Shown in pieces: positions 18,938-28,091 of a stretch of 64,000 nucleotides of DNA (position 1 is its first letter; each line of letters begins with the position of its first letter). A program made the position numbers and the translations under genes. Under the pieces are notes generated by a model. It searched no databases, was not told where the DNA came from, and saw only the letters and a list, made by a program, of their open reading frames with translations. Location of the stretch: assembly GCA_002699145.1 (NCBI GenBank), contig PABK01000061.1, positions 196,130-260,129 on the forward strand. The letters run 5' to 3'. Source of the stretch: Halioglobus sp. GTDB lineage: Bacteria > Pseudomonadota > Gammaproteobacteria > Pseudomonadales > Halieaceae.

Positions 18938-18967
18938 ATCTTCCTCCCCTACGGCCTATCGCGGTGC

Positions 18968-20005
18968 TCAGTGGTCGAGAACTACAATGGAACGTCCTAC
19001 CGAAGTACGACTTTCGATCGCGTCAAATACATCAGGCAAAGCGTTGAACGTGACCTGTTGTCCAACAACCGCTCGAATTTTTTTCTTTGCAAACAGTGTG
19101 AGAATCTCCTCATGCATGGCTACCCCTGAGCTATGCGACGGGAAGTTCAATCCTGTCAGTTTCCTGAACTCTATGGGGTCATCGACATAGGCGTGACATA
19201 CGCCACACAGGGAAAAATTGCCAAACAGTAGCGGCCTGGGGGTAATGGCGCTTTCGTCTTCGGCTTCGATACCGGAAGCAAAACCAAGGATCATCAAGCG
19301 GCCGTTAAAAGCCAGGCAACGCAGGGAATCCTCGGTTACCGCACCACCCACGCTGTCAAGAATAATGTCTGCGCCACGGCCCTCGGTCAGCACGTTTACC
19401 TCATCGGCAAAATCAGACGTCCTGTAGTTGATCAGGTTGTCGGCACCCAGCTCCTGGCAAAGTGCCAGCTTCTGGTCAGATCCAGCTGTCACAATCACGC
19501 GGGCCCCGGCATTCTTGGCCAGTTGAATGGCTGCGGACCCAACCCCACCTGCTGCCGCGTGTATCAGTGCAGTCTCGCCAGGCTGAAGTTTGCCGCGTTC
19601 AAACAGGGCCAGGCTCGCCAGGTGGAAGGGATAGTAGAGCGACGCGGCTTCAGCGACATCAATATGGCCAGGCATCTCGAAAGTCATTGCTGTGGGGCAT
19701 ACCGCATACTCGGCATAGCCTCCAAATGCGCCATCGGGAATGGTACACACCCGCTTGCCCAACCAGTTCTCAGCGCCTTCACCACAAGACTCGACATGCC
19801 CCAGCACCTCCATACCCGGCACAAAAGGCAACGGCGGTTTCACGGTCCTGTATCTACCATGGATGCCGTCCAGATCATTGAAGTTGATAGCGATCGCCTC
19901 AACCCTGACGAGAATCTGATGTGGAGCCGGAGTCGGGACAGCTATCTCGCCAAGCTTCAGGACCTCACCCGGTCGTCCGTACTCATGCACCTGCCATGCT
20001 TGCAT
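18968..20005 (-). CDS. quinone-oxidoreductase-type MDR dehydrogenase, 345 aa
   Basis: Medium-chain dehydrogenase/reductase of the NADPH:quinone oxidoreductase group. It has a GroES-like N-terminal half (PGMEVLGHV, GGYAEY) and a Rossmann domain with AAAGGVGSAAIQLAK, which normally binds NADPH. No zinc-ligand cysteines of the alcohol dehydrogenase type are evident. The frame is open for another 44 codons upstream, but homologues begin at the equivalent of MQAWQVHEYG, so ATG 20005 is preferred. It is the first gene of the MDR-P450 pair and could reduce an enone or ketone made by, or leading to, the P450 step. Confidence 0.85.
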   Translation of the reverse strand: MQAWQVHEYGRPGEVLKLGEIAVPTPAPHQILVRVEAIAINFNDLDGIHGRYRTVKPPLPFVPGMEVLGHVESCGEGAENWLGKRVCTIPDGAFGGYAEYAVCPTAMTFEMPGHIDVAEAASLYYPFHLASLALFERGKLQPGETALIHAAAGGVGSAAIQLAKNAGARVIVTAGSDQKLALCQELGADNLINYRTSDFADEVNVLTEGRGADIILDSVGGAVTEDSLRCLAFNGRLMILGFASGIEAEDESAITPRPLLFGNFSLCGVCHAYVDDPIEFRKLTGLNFPSHSSGVAMHEEILTLFAKKKIRAVVGQQVTFNALPDVFDAIESRTSVGRSIVVLDH

Positions 20006-20158
20006 TGTTTTCACTTCATGCACCCTTAGTCGATGGTCTGACGGATATCCGCCCTTTTGGCCCGGTCCTGCCTGCCTATAGCTGACTGACGGACAACGGG
20101 TCTTGGTTAGGCTGGATTCAGTCATTGGTAGATACAATGATCCTTGCGGATAGTGTCT

Positions 20159-20188
20159 TTAACAACTAGTATTCTCGCAGATTATATT
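20159..20188 (+). promoter_or_regulatory. candidate sigma-70 promoter of the AraC gene
   Basis: TTAACA (20159-20164), an 18-base spacer and TATATT (20183-20188) each match the sigma-70 hexamers at five of six positions. The predicted start of transcription falls less than 12 bases before the ATG at 20204, so the message would be nearly leaderless. It lies in the divergent region between the AraC and MDR genes. Confidence 0.5.
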
Positions 20189-20203
20189 AGGATATTTGCA
20201 AAT

Positions 20204-21298
20204 ATGGATTCCAGGCAGGTGGCCCTTACCTTGCTGAAGGGAGTTTCAGGGCGCCCGCTCAGCGCACAGGAGATTGACAGCGCTGCATCACATTTTGCCG
20301 AGGGCCCGACATCTATCGATGCTCCGTTGTTTGTGCGCTTGTTCAATACACTGATTGCTCAACTGGATGAGCACCCGGCTATGCGGCGATTGGCGCGTAG
20401 ATACAGTGCGCGTCTGAATGCGCCCCACTTTGAAACTTCTGAGGCGGCCGAGAGATTCATACGCCGCTATATTGACGCACTGGATCCCCAACTTTTTCTC
20501 GCCACTGGTATAACCGCAGGCTACGCTCAGCGGGGAGCACTCAACTCCTATGAGACAGTGGCCGGACGATCGGTAAGCACCGATTACTGGACACTGATTT
20601 TCACTCTGGAAGGGAAAGGGGTGCTGGATATAGGTACGAGAAAACACAGCCTGGTTTTTGGAGATCTGGTCCTTTTTGAACCTGGTGCTGCGCCGCTGTA
20701 TTACCCGGACCGCGGCTCGAATATTTGGGGTCATTACTGGCTTGTATTCCAGGATGTTCGACACTGGAAACCCTGGCTGCAATGGCCAAAGCTAAGCGCG
20801 CATACTCTCCATGTAAGGGCCGATAGGGCAACAGCAGAAGCTGTCGAGAAAGCCTTCAGCACCCTTTGCCGGTGCCTGGCGGATGGGTCCTCCGTTAGTA
20901 ACGATCTCGCAAACAATCTAGTCGAACAGATCATCCTGCATGGCTGTACTCTTGCAACAGCATCCACCCATATTGGTTGTGATCAGCGGATTACGAAGGC
21001 CCAGAGCTATATTGAAGAAAACTTCAGCAAATCGTTCACGCTCAAAGACGTGGCCGAGCATGTGAACCTGTCTGTTGCAGGGCTGGCCCGATTGTTCAAG
21101 CAGGAAACAGGCACCACAGTACTCAACTGGCGCGACGAGAAAAGAATGATGACGTCTGTACATTTGCTTGAACATACTGAACTCTCGATAGGAGCTATCG
21201 CAGACAGCGTTGGCTATGCCGACTCAAATTTCTTTGCTACAAAATTCAGAACGATGTTTGACTGCAGTCCAACGCAGTACCGGAAGTCTCATCAGTAA
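20204..21298 (+). CDS. AraC-family transcription regulator, 364 aa
   Basis: The C-terminal 100 residues form the two helix-turn-helix motifs of the AraC family (FTLKDVAEHVNLSVAGLARLFKQ and IGAIADSVGYADSNFFATKF, then SPTQYRKS). A cupin-like sensing domain precedes it (EGKGVLDIG, HSLVFGDLVLFEPG). An N-terminal segment of about 100 helical residues is not typical of the short sugar regulators. A TTG at 20144 also opens the frame; ATG 20204 is preferred. It is divergent from the MDR-P450 operon, the usual layout of an activator and its target. Confidence 0.88.
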   Translation: MDSRQVALTLLKGVSGRPLSAQEIDSAASHFAEGPTSIDAPLFVRLFNTLIAQLDEHPAMRRLARRYSARLNAPHFETSEAAERFIRRYIDALDPQLFLATGITAGYAQRGALNSYETVAGRSVSTDYWTLIFTLEGKGVLDIGTRKHSLVFGDLVLFEPGAAPLYYPDRGSNIWGHYWLVFQDVRHWKPWLQWPKLSAHTLHVRADRATAEAVEKAFSTLCRCLADGSSVSNDLANNLVEQIILHGCTLATASTHIGCDQRITKAQSYIEENFSKSFTLKDVAEHVNLSVAGLARLFKQETGTTVLNWRDEKRMMTSVHLLEHTELSIGAIADSVGYADSNFFATKFRTMFDCSPTQYRKSHQ

Positions 21299-21604
21299 AT
21301 CGGGATGACTTTCATCTATCCAGGCTGAATTCGCCACATCGGTAGGTCACCCGGCCCAACGGGTCCTCCCTGAGGTGTGAGCAGATGAGGCAACGATGCG
21401 AACTACTGGTGGGCAGGAGTTCCCAGCCGTGATGAGCGTTGCAGGCATAGGGCCAGCACGTCGCCTTCCGGCCGGGGCCAGCGCGGTTCGTCGACATAGC
21501 CAAAGGGGCCGTGGCCATGTCTCACATATCCGGGTGGGCGGCGGGCGGTGGATTCACGGCAGTGTTCCTCGGCCAGGTGAGGCAGGCTGCGAAGATTAGA
21601 TAAT
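21299..21604. other. 306-bp gap with no convincing gene
   Basis: Between the AraC stop and the lipoprotein stop no ORF shows start signals or a recognisable family. A 68-codon minus-strand frame (21312-21518) is His/Cys rich near its end (HRCLICSH), and another minus frame runs into it from 21782. They could be decayed remnants of an older gene. No terminal inverted repeats are visible. Confidence 0.35.
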
Positions 21605-22039
21605 TCATTCGAGCACGCTCGCCGCGCGCTCGGCGAGCACCGCTGCCTGCCGTTGGAGCGTGTCGAGTTCCCAGGCGCGCAGGGCCGCAGGATCCAGTGT
21701 GCCGCAGGTGTCGGCCATCACGCAGTAGCTGCGTGCTTCGAAGGGGTCGTCGTCCGAATAGCACGCCTGGCCCGCCGGGCAACTGCCGGGTGTGCAGTCA
21801 AAGGCGCCGGAACAGGTGTTTGGTGAGAGTCGGGTGCCGTCCGGGCAGGTGAGTGTCCAGCGGGAAAGGCATTGGTGGGCGCAGTCGTGCGAGGCGGTGA
21901 AGCCACTGCCGCGGATCTGGCAGGCTGTGCCTGCCGGATGTCCGCAGCCCGAGAGCGCGATTGACAGTGCAAGAGCCAGGCCCTGCACCAGGCGTCGTGC
22001 TGGCGGGACCTGCGGATGCTTTGGAAATATCTGGCGCAT
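21605..22039 (-). CDS. small Cys-rich lipoprotein, 144 aa
   Basis: A signal peptide with a hydrophobic core (LVQGLALALSIALSGC) ends in a lipobox with the lipidated cysteine at residue 32. The mature part has many cysteines in a compact pattern (CQIRG, CAHQC, LTCPDG, CSGAFDCTPGSCPAGQAC), which suggests a disulfide-bonded periplasmic or surface domain. ATG 22039 is chosen because it places the signal at the N-terminus and has AGGA upstream. A longer frame opens at 22159. It lies 116 bases downstream of the subtilase and is probably co-transcribed. No family is recognised. Confidence 0.7.
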   Translation of the reverse strand: MRQIFPKHPQVPPARRLVQGLALALSIALSGCGHPAGTACQIRGSGFTASHDCAHQCLSRWTLTCPDGTRLSPNTCSGAFDCTPGSCPAGQACYSDDDPFEARSYCVMADTCGTLDPAALRAWELDTLQRQAAVLAERAASVLE

Positions 22040-22155
22040 GTAGAGTATCCTGCCGGACCGCAGGGTCGGCGTACAGCCTTTCATAGGGCGTGGGGCCGAC
22101 AAGCGCTTGTCGAGCAGAAATAGGCCATATACAGGTCGGTCACTGGCGCCGGCCG

Positions 22156-25100
22156 TCACTTCAGTTTCATTTCAAACCAGTGCGTGCGAGTCTGCCCGTT
22201 GCCATGGGTAACCGTGAGGCGAATGGTCCAGCGTGGTGCTTCGCGCAGTTCGCTGGCCGACACCTCCGCGAGAACGCCTGAGCGTACCGGGGACCCTAGG
22301 GCCTTGCCGATGCGGCGCCAGCGCTCGGGCGACTCGCCCTCGCCGATCTCCACCACAGCGGACTCGAAGCGGTCCGCGTCGGCGGTGCCGATGAACGCCA
22401 CCACCACTTCGCCGTCTTTCTGCACCGGCTGCGGCTGCTGTATCAACGCCTCGATAAAAAAGTCGGGTGACAGGGACAGCGCCGCCGCTGCGTCGAGCAG
22501 GCCGTAACCGGTGAGCGGGTCCACGCCGGGCTTGCCAAGGTCGGCAGCCGACTGCAGCAGCATGCGCCTCACGCTCGCCGCATCCAGTTCCGGGGAATAG
22601 GCGCGGATCAGCGAGGCCACCCCGGCGACGAAGGGCGCGGCAAAGGATGTACCCGAGACATGGTAGAGAATACGCCTGTCGCCCACGATGTTGTCACCCG
22701 GTTGGTAATCCGCGGAGGCAAAGGCCAGCGGATCGGTGTAGCGCGCGCGCAACGACAGGATATTGGAGCCGGGTGCGGCGATGTCCACCGGGGCGCCCCA
22801 GTTCGAGTAGGCCGCCCTTGCGTCACCCGGCGCCAGCGCGGCGACGGTGATAACGTTGTCCAGCGCGGCCGGCCAGACCCCCGCTGCGTCCGTGCCGTCA
22901 TTACCGGCGGCCACCACGACCAGTACATCGTTCTCCTGCGCGTAAATGATGGCGGCCTGCTCGGTCTCCGAGAACGCGTGGCCGCCCATGCTGATATTGA
23001 TCACCTTCGCGCCGTTTCGCACCGCGTAGGATACGCCGGCGGCGATATCGACGCTGCTGCCCAGGCCGTGGTAGTTGGTGACCTTGATCGGCATGATGCG
23101 CGCCCAGGGGTTCACGCCCGCAATACCGATGCCGTTGTTTGGCACGGCGCCGATGATACCCGCGACAATCGTGCCGTGGCCGGCGGCGTCCCGGGTATCG
23201 CTATTGTTGTGGATGAAGTTCCAGCCGTTCACGTCATCGACCAGCCCGTTGTCGTCGTCGTCGATACCGTTGTCCGGCGTTTCGCCGCTATTGCGCCAGA
23301 CCATACCCTGCAGGTCCGGGTGGTCCGCGTCCAGGCCACTGTCGATAACCGCGACGGTGACGGGTGTGGGGTCGGCGCCCCTGCCGCGGTCCGCGCTGTA
23401 GAGCCCGATGCGTTTCAGTCCCCAGAGGTCCTCGACACCCTGCGCGAAACTGCCAGTGGAGGTAAAGTAGGGCTCGTTGGGGGCCTGCAGCGGGGACAGC
23501 ACATTGCGTATCGCTCCGCGATCGCCGAATCGAGCCGGCCCTGGAAGCCAGCGGAGCGTTGGAGTGATGTTCCAGTCGTCGGCCTGCCCGGCGCCGGCTA
23601 CCGCTACTGAAGCGGGCATATCGATACAATCCGGGTGCACGCCTGTAGCGGGCGCCGGCGGTTCGTCGTCAAACCCACCGGACCTGAGCTCCAGATGATA
23701 TTCGAGTACGGCGTCGTAGCGGCAGGCGCCATTGATGATGGATGTCTGCAGATAGGGGCGGTAGGTGAAACTCAGTGGGCTGGATGGCTCAGGCTTATCG
23801 CTACGCAAACACTTCCACCTGAAATTCTCATCGTAGCGGAATTTTGCATCAATCATGTCAAAGAGCGCATTCATGCGCTTTTCCCTGATCGCGTTTGCCT
23901 TTAGTGCTTCCAGATACATCCTCTGCAGGTATTCCAGCTCATGCGCCTCTGCCTCCATCGCCTTCGCACACTCCGGGTTCGCGCCGGTTGCCTCCCGTAT
24001 CGGGCTTGCCGAATTGACAGCGCCCTGCGCACCGCCGCCCGGAGGCTCGGCATCCGGTTTGCGGCAGCCATCGATGACGAGCGCATCGCGACGGCGCTTT
24101 GCGTCCAGGAGATCCTTGCGCTCGCGACGCATCTTGTCGATAAGGTCCAGCTCCTGGGCCTCCCAGGCGTCTGGAAAATCGAGCTTCATCTCGTTGTCGA
24201 GACTTAACTTTTTATACTCCGCCTCGGTTTTCGCCAGATCTGCCTCGCGCTCCCTGATCAGCTGCTCAAGTTTTTTCAGGGCTTGCGCGCAGTCCTCTTT
24301 ACTCTCGGTATTGCCCAGGCCCGCGATGCCGAAATTGTCCATGTTGGTCGCGGGCGCGAGCTCGGGTTCGGGATCAGGTGCAACTTGCGACGTTGCCGTG
24401 TCCGGCTCTTGCCGACAATGCTTGCTAAAGCACTGCTTGAGCTCGACCAGCAGCGCATCAAATTCCTGCCTGCTCTCGAGATAAAACTGCCCTCGCCGCA
24501 GTAACTCATCGATGGCGACGGGCACCACCTTCCGCTTTGCCCGTTTCGCCTTTTCAGCCGCCTCTTGCTCCTGCATTTCCGCCTTTGTTATTGCGTTGAA
24601 CTCGTCGCCAATGCGGTCCATGCTAGACAGTGCGCGTTCTATAAGAGGTTGGCACTTCCGTGGAATTGGGCGGCAGGGAGGCTCTTGCAGGAACGCTTGC
24701 AGCGCGATCCAGGATCCCAACATATCCTCGCGCGCCTCATTCTGGCCCATCTCTTCTGCCTCGAGCCCCAGTTGCGCTTCGCCACCGCCCTCGGCGGGTT
24801 TGAATCCGGCCGGCACCCCCGGGCCGCCTGCGCCACCCCCGGTCGCCTTGCAGTGCTCCGACTCGCACTGCTCTAGCGCTTGCAGCAGAAACGGCAGGTT
24901 GGCGACCGCGCTGTTGTAGTCTTGCGCCGGCACGACAAATTTTGCTCTGAATTCAGTCTGTAGCTCGTCCAGGCCGTTCGCCAGCTCTTCATCGCAATGG
25001 GGCTGAATTTCAAATCCCGGCTCCGGATGAAATACGGTGTAGTCGTTTAGCAGTATCGCATCCAACCAGTGCCCTGTGGGATCATCGACAGTGGGGTAAT

Positions 25101-25914
25101 CCCGGCTAATGCCAGAGTAGCAGGCGAAGTGGGCCTCCAGTAGCGGAACGCCGAGGAAGTTTGAGATCGCTTGCCCCATTTGCAGTCCGGACACGCCTGA
25201 GGCGGTATTGCACTGGGTCAGTGCCACGTTGGCGGTGGTGCAAAGATAGTTCCTCAGCTTGCCGAGTTTCTCCAGGGTGCGCTGCTGGCGCTGGTCTACA
25301 CCGGCTAGTTCGTTGGGAACCCCCGCGACATCACCTTCGCGGTAGGACACCATTACCTCGCCGAACTTCACCTCACCTTCACGGCCATGCTGCACCAGCC
25401 GCAGGTAGTCCAGGCAGTCCCGGCACACCCCGTTCCTGTCGATGGGCTTCCTGAGGTTCTCGTCTATCTGCCGGATGAGGTCGTCCGTATCCTCGAACCG
25501 CCTGTGATCCGGGATCACGCCCAACTCGTTTTCAGGCACCGTGCCCCGTGCACCACCGGTATAGGCGAAGTGCATCCGCTTTTTCTCGCCGTCCTTACAC
25601 TCGGTCTCCTGCTCCCCGGCGCAGCCGGCCAGCTCCATTGCCGTGCAGCGCATGTTGTATTCGCCGATCAATGCATTGAGTGCTGCCGCATACTCCTGCG
25701 CCAGCTGGTTGCCATAGCCGACACGGCGGGCCTTCAGGGCACACAGGACATGGTCGCATCGGGCCTCCTCGCGTTCCCGAACAACCGGCACGGGGTCCAT
25801 GGGGCACGCGAAGTCTGGCCGCCAGGTCCCGGCATCGGCAGCGTCCAGCGACAGTACCGCCACGGCCTGCGTTGACAGCAGTAGGGCAGACAGGAATCTC
25901 CGTGTGAGGCGCAT
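22156..25914 (-). CDS. exported subtilisin-like (S8) serine protease with a large Cys-rich helical N-terminal region, 1,252 aa
   Basis: The signal peptide (RFLSALLLSTQAVAVLS) is followed by about 780 residues of charged, helix-prone sequence. This stretch contains paired cysteines (CDHVLC, CRDC, CESEHC, CFSKHC) and a coiled-coil-like stretch near 540-615. The protease domain occupies about 850-1,120 with Asp858 (VAVIDSG), His913 (AGHGT), Asn1005 (AAGND) and Ser1090 (SGTSFAAP), plus an Asp-rich loop (IDDDDNGLVDD) as in calcium-binding subtilases. About 130 C-terminal residues form a beta-rich tail. ATG 25914 has GGGAGAG upstream; a TTG six codons earlier is less likely. The catalytic triad is complete. 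The N-terminal half is unlike a normal propeptide in length. Confidence 0.88.
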   Translation of the reverse strand: MRLTRRFLSALLLSTQAVAVLSLDAADAGTWRPDFACPMDPVPVVREREEARCDHVLCALKARRVGYGNQLAQEYAAALNALIGEYNMRCTAMELAGCAGEQETECKDGEKKRMHFAYTGGARGTVPENELGVIPDHRRFEDTDDLIRQIDENLRKPIDRNGVCRDCLDYLRLVQHGREGEVKFGEVMVSYREGDVAGVPNELAGVDQRQQRTLEKLGKLRNYLCTTANVALTQCNTASGVSGLQMGQAISNFLGVPLLEAHFACYSGISRDYPTVDDPTGHWLDAILLNDYTVFHPEPGFEIQPHCDEELANGLDELQTEFRAKFVVPAQDYNSAVANLPFLLQALEQCESEHCKATGGGAGGPGVPAGFKPAEGGGEAQLGLEAEEMGQNEAREDMLGSWIALQAFLQEPPCRPIPRKCQPLIERALSSMDRIGDEFNAITKAEMQEQEAAEKAKRAKRKVVPVAIDELLRRGQFYLESRQEFDALLVELKQCFSKHCRQEPDTATSQVAPDPEPELAPATNMDNFGIAGLGNTESKEDCAQALKKLEQLIREREADLAKTEAEYKKLSLDNEMKLDFPDAWEAQELDLIDKMRRERKDLLDAKRRRDALVIDGCRKPDAEPPGGGAQGAVNSASPIREATGANPECAKAMEAEAHELEYLQRMYLEALKANAIREKRMNALFDMIDAKFRYDENFRWKCLRSDKPEPSSPLSFTYRPYLQTSIINGACRYDAVLEYHLELRSGGFDDEPPAPATGVHPDCIDMPASVAVAGAGQADDWNITPTLRWLPGPARFGDRGAIRNVLSPLQAPNEPYFTSTGSFAQGVEDLWGLKRIGLYSADRGRGADPTPVTVAVIDSGLDADHPDLQGMVWRNSGETPDNGIDDDDNGLVDDVNGWNFIHNNSDTRDAAGHGTIVAGIIGAVPNNGIGIAGVNPWARIMPIKVTNYHGLGSSVDIAAGVSYAVRNGAKVINISMGGHAFSETEQAAIIYAQENDVLVVVAAGNDGTDAAGVWPAALDNVITVAALAPGDARAAYSNWGAPVDIAAPGSNILSLRARYTDPLAFASADYQPGDNIVGDRRILYHVSGTSFAAPFVAGVASLIRAYSPELDAASVRRMLLQSAADLGKPGVDPLTGYGLLDAAAALSLSPDFFIEALIQQPQPVQKDGEVVVAFIGTADADRFESAVVEIGEGESPERWRRIGKALGSPVRSGVLAEVSASELREAPRWTIRLTVTHGNGQTRTHWFEMKLK

Positions 25915-26038
25915 CAGGCTCTCCCTGGGCAAAAAAGGCTCCCATCCGGGCGTGCAGCGGGCGGGAGATCACGGGTCCATGACAGGACTAACCCCTAGTA
26001 AAGCCCCGGATTCGCGATAAATCCAGCAGGCGCCGAGA

Positions 26039-26905
26039 TCACCCAAGCACGACCGTCTTGTTGCCGTTCAGAAAGACCCGGTGTTCGGCCTGGTAGCGGA
26101 CCGCCTTGGCGAGCACCAGCCGCTCGATATCCCTGCCCACCGCCACCAGCTCCGACGGTGTCATGCGATGGTCGACCCGTTCGACGCCCTGTTCGATAAT
26201 TGGCCCTTCATCGAGGTCGGCGGTGACATAGTGCGCCGTCGCGCCAATCAGTTTCACGCCGTGTTCGTGCGCCTGGTGGTAGGGGCGTGCACCTTTGAAA
26301 CTCGGCAGGAAGGAGTGATGAATGTTGATGATCCGGTCGGGCAGTGCGCGGCAGAACTGTGGCGTGAGGATCTGCATGTAGCGGGCCAGCACAATGAAGT
26401 CGATGTTGCGTTCCTGGATTTCATCCAGCAGGCGCTGTTCTTCTTCCGTTTTATTGCCTGCACTGATGGGCCGATGCATGAACTCGATACCGCTGCGTTG
26501 CGCGATCGGCTGCGCGTCGGGGTGATTGGAGACGATAAGCTGGATGTCGATGGGCAGCTCGCCGTTCTCCATGCGGTAAATCAGGTCCACGAGGCAGTGA
26601 TCCAGTTTGGACACCATGACCAGTACACGGGGCGGTCTGCTGCAGGGTTGAAACCGGGCTTGCATCTGGTGGGTTGCGGCGAGGCCGTCGAACTCGCGCT
26701 CGAGTTCCTCGAGTTTTCCCTCGCCGGCAAAATGGATACGCATGAAAAACCGGCCGCTGTCGGGATCGGAGAACTGGTCGCTGTCGAGAATGTCGCACTG
26801 ATGCTCGAACAGCCACCGGGAAATGGCATGAACCAGCCCGAGTTTGTCCGGGCATGAAACGGTGAGGATGAATTCCGACAACTGACTTTGGTCCGGTGAT
26901 GGCAT
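26039..26905 (-). CDS. purU: formyltetrahydrofolate deformylase PurU, 288 aa
   Basis: Hydrolyses 10-formyltetrahydrofolate to formate and tetrahydrofolate, balancing the one-carbon pool in the cytosol. An N-terminal ACT domain (FILTVSCPDKLGLVHAISRW) is joined to a formyltransferase-like domain. The catalytic features are visible: IINIHHSFLPSFKGARPYHQ with the His and Asn, and HYVTADLDEGPIIEQ with the Asp. The length matches the family. The start lies 9 bases after the stop of the PEP-CTERM frame. That frame probably ends earlier in nature, so purU may have its own promoter between the terminator at 26987 and its ATG. Confidence 0.95.
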   Translation of the reverse strand: MPSPDQSQLSEFILTVSCPDKLGLVHAISRWLFEHQCDILDSDQFSDPDSGRFFMRIHFAGEGKLEELEREFDGLAATHQMQARFQPCSRPPRVLVMVSKLDHCLVDLIYRMENGELPIDIQLIVSNHPDAQPIAQRSGIEFMHRPISAGNKTEEEQRLLDEIQERNIDFIVLARYMQILTPQFCRALPDRIINIHHSFLPSFKGARPYHQAHEHGVKLIGATAHYVTADLDEGPIIEQGVERVDHRMTPSELVAVGRDIERLVLAKAVRYQAEHRVFLNGNKTVVLG

Positions 26906-26914
26906 GGCCAGATT

Positions 26915-27814
26915 CTAACCCATGGCGGGCGCGATTGGCGGGCGAGCTTGCCAGGCCGCTGAAGGCGACCGTTCGGGAGGAATAAAAAAAAGCCCACCGG
27001 AGTGGGCTTTTTGCAGCGGGTCCCCGTTCAGGCGCGCTTTGCGCCTTCCCGCCAAACCCAGACCGGCGAGCGTGAGCCCTACCAGTGCGAGTGTGGCAGG
27101 GGCCGGCACCTCGGCAGCCGTGTACTCGACCGTGATCGAGCCGCTCCACAAGCCGTCGTTCCACATGCTGCAGAAGTTCTCGGTGGTGCCCTCGGTGTAG
27201 GTGCATTTTCCGCTCAACACGTTCGCCGCGTTGCTCAGCTCGAAGGACACCGGGGAGGTGCCGGTGAAATCACCCAGGGAGAAACTGTCGAGGTCGAGCA
27301 GGCCGGAAAAATCAATCGCACCGGAGTTGTACTGCTGCTCACAGGACTGGCTGCCGCCGCCAGGGTTGCTGCAGGACAGGGAGACGGAATCCGAGGCCAT
27401 CACCGAGTCGCCAGACGGGTCGACGAGAGACAGGGTGAACAGCGTGGAAAAATTACCTTCCACATCCGCGCCATCGAGATATCCCAGCGGGAAGATTAAG
27501 AACCAGTCGTAATACTCATCGCTCGCCGACACGCCGGAACGCTGCGTAACGGAGCCGCTGTAGCTGATTTTTACCCCGCCCAGTTGAAATCCGGGGTTCG
27601 CGGCGGGGTCCCAGCGGGAAAAATTGAGAATGCTGGACTCGGTAAACGTCCCACTGACGGGGTCCTCCTGGTTGGTTTGAATGGAGTTGTTGTCGATGTT
27701 GTCCAGTGTGAAGTTCTGCGTCTCGGAAATCACCAGGGCGCTGGCCGGAAAAGACAGCCCCGCCAGGCCCATGAACCCGAACAGTGCGTTGCGCATTGAT
27801 CTCAATTTGAGCAT
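26915..27814 (-). CDS. PEP-CTERM sorting-domain protein with an apparent 3' frameshift
   Basis: Exported protein of the exosortase pathway. An N-terminal signal (ALFGFMGLAGLSFPASA) precedes about 190 Ser/Asp/Gly-rich beta-type residues of unknown function. The C-terminal anchor is VPAPATLALVGLTLAGLGL followed by GRRKA. ATG 27814 has AAGGA upstream. Normally the protein stops a few residues after the Arg cluster. Here the frame continues for 40 residues, straight through the terminator hairpin at 26987-27012, up to TAG at 26915. A one-base shift would give a stop at 27028-27030, 15 bases before the hairpin. A single-base insertion, or a sequencing error, is therefore likely. The exosortase itself is not in the window. 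Confidence 0.85.
   Translation of the reverse strand: MLKLRSMRNALFGFMGLAGLSFPASALVISETQNFTLDNIDNNSIQTNQEDPVSGTFTESSILNFSRWDPAANPGFQLGGVKISYSGSVTQRSGVSASDEYYDWFLIFPLGYLDGADVEGNFSTLFTLSLVDPSGDSVMASDSVSLSCSNPGGGSQSCEQQYNSGAIDFSGLLDLDSFSLGDFTGTSPVSFELSNAANVLSGKCTYTEGTTENFCSMWNDGLWSGSITVEYTAAEVPAPATLALVGLTLAGLGLAGRRKARLNGDPLQKAHSGGLFFIPPERSPSAAWQARPPIAPAMG
26987..27012 (-). terminator. Rho-independent terminator of the PEP-CTERM gene
   Basis: On the minus strand, an 11-bp stem (GCCCAC pairing with GTGGGC, extended by A/T pairs) with a four-base loop is followed by a run of eight T. It lies inside the annotated PEP-CTERM frame but just past the out-of-frame stop at 27028, which argues that the natural gene end is there. 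Confidence 0.85.
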
Positions 27815-28046
27815 TGTTGTTACATCCTTTGTATAGATTTTGATCGTTTTATTGTGCCCACGTGCCTGCCAGTGACCACGAAGTTTGTAATAGCAAACTT
27901 TGTACCAGATATAGAAAATCAATGAGTTACGTTACTCTTGGCTAGCGTTTTCCCGCGCGGTGTAAATTTTTCTGACATGTTGTCCGCGGCGCCCGTCCCC
28001 TGGGCTGTTCACCGGGGTGCACCGCGGTGTGACATCACTTGATCGG

Positions 28047-28068
28047 CCAGGGCCCTTGCGGGCCCTGG
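28047..28068 (-). terminator. hairpin downstream of the S41 peptidase gene
   Basis: CCAGGGCCC and GGGCCCTGG form a 9-bp stem closed by a GCAA loop on the minus strand, 24 bases after the peptidase stop. There is no T tract, so it is a weak terminator or an mRNA 3' end stabiliser. The rest of 27815-28091 holds only the PEP-CTERM leader. Confidence 0.5.
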
Positions 28069-28091
28069 TTGTGGCAACAGCGCCGCCAGCG

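Noticed and set aside
21312-21782. Minus-strand frames between AraC and the lipoprotein as genes or an insertion sequence
   Set aside because: No ribosome site, no recognisable transposase motif and no terminal inverted repeats; part of the frame lies opposite the lipoprotein sequence.
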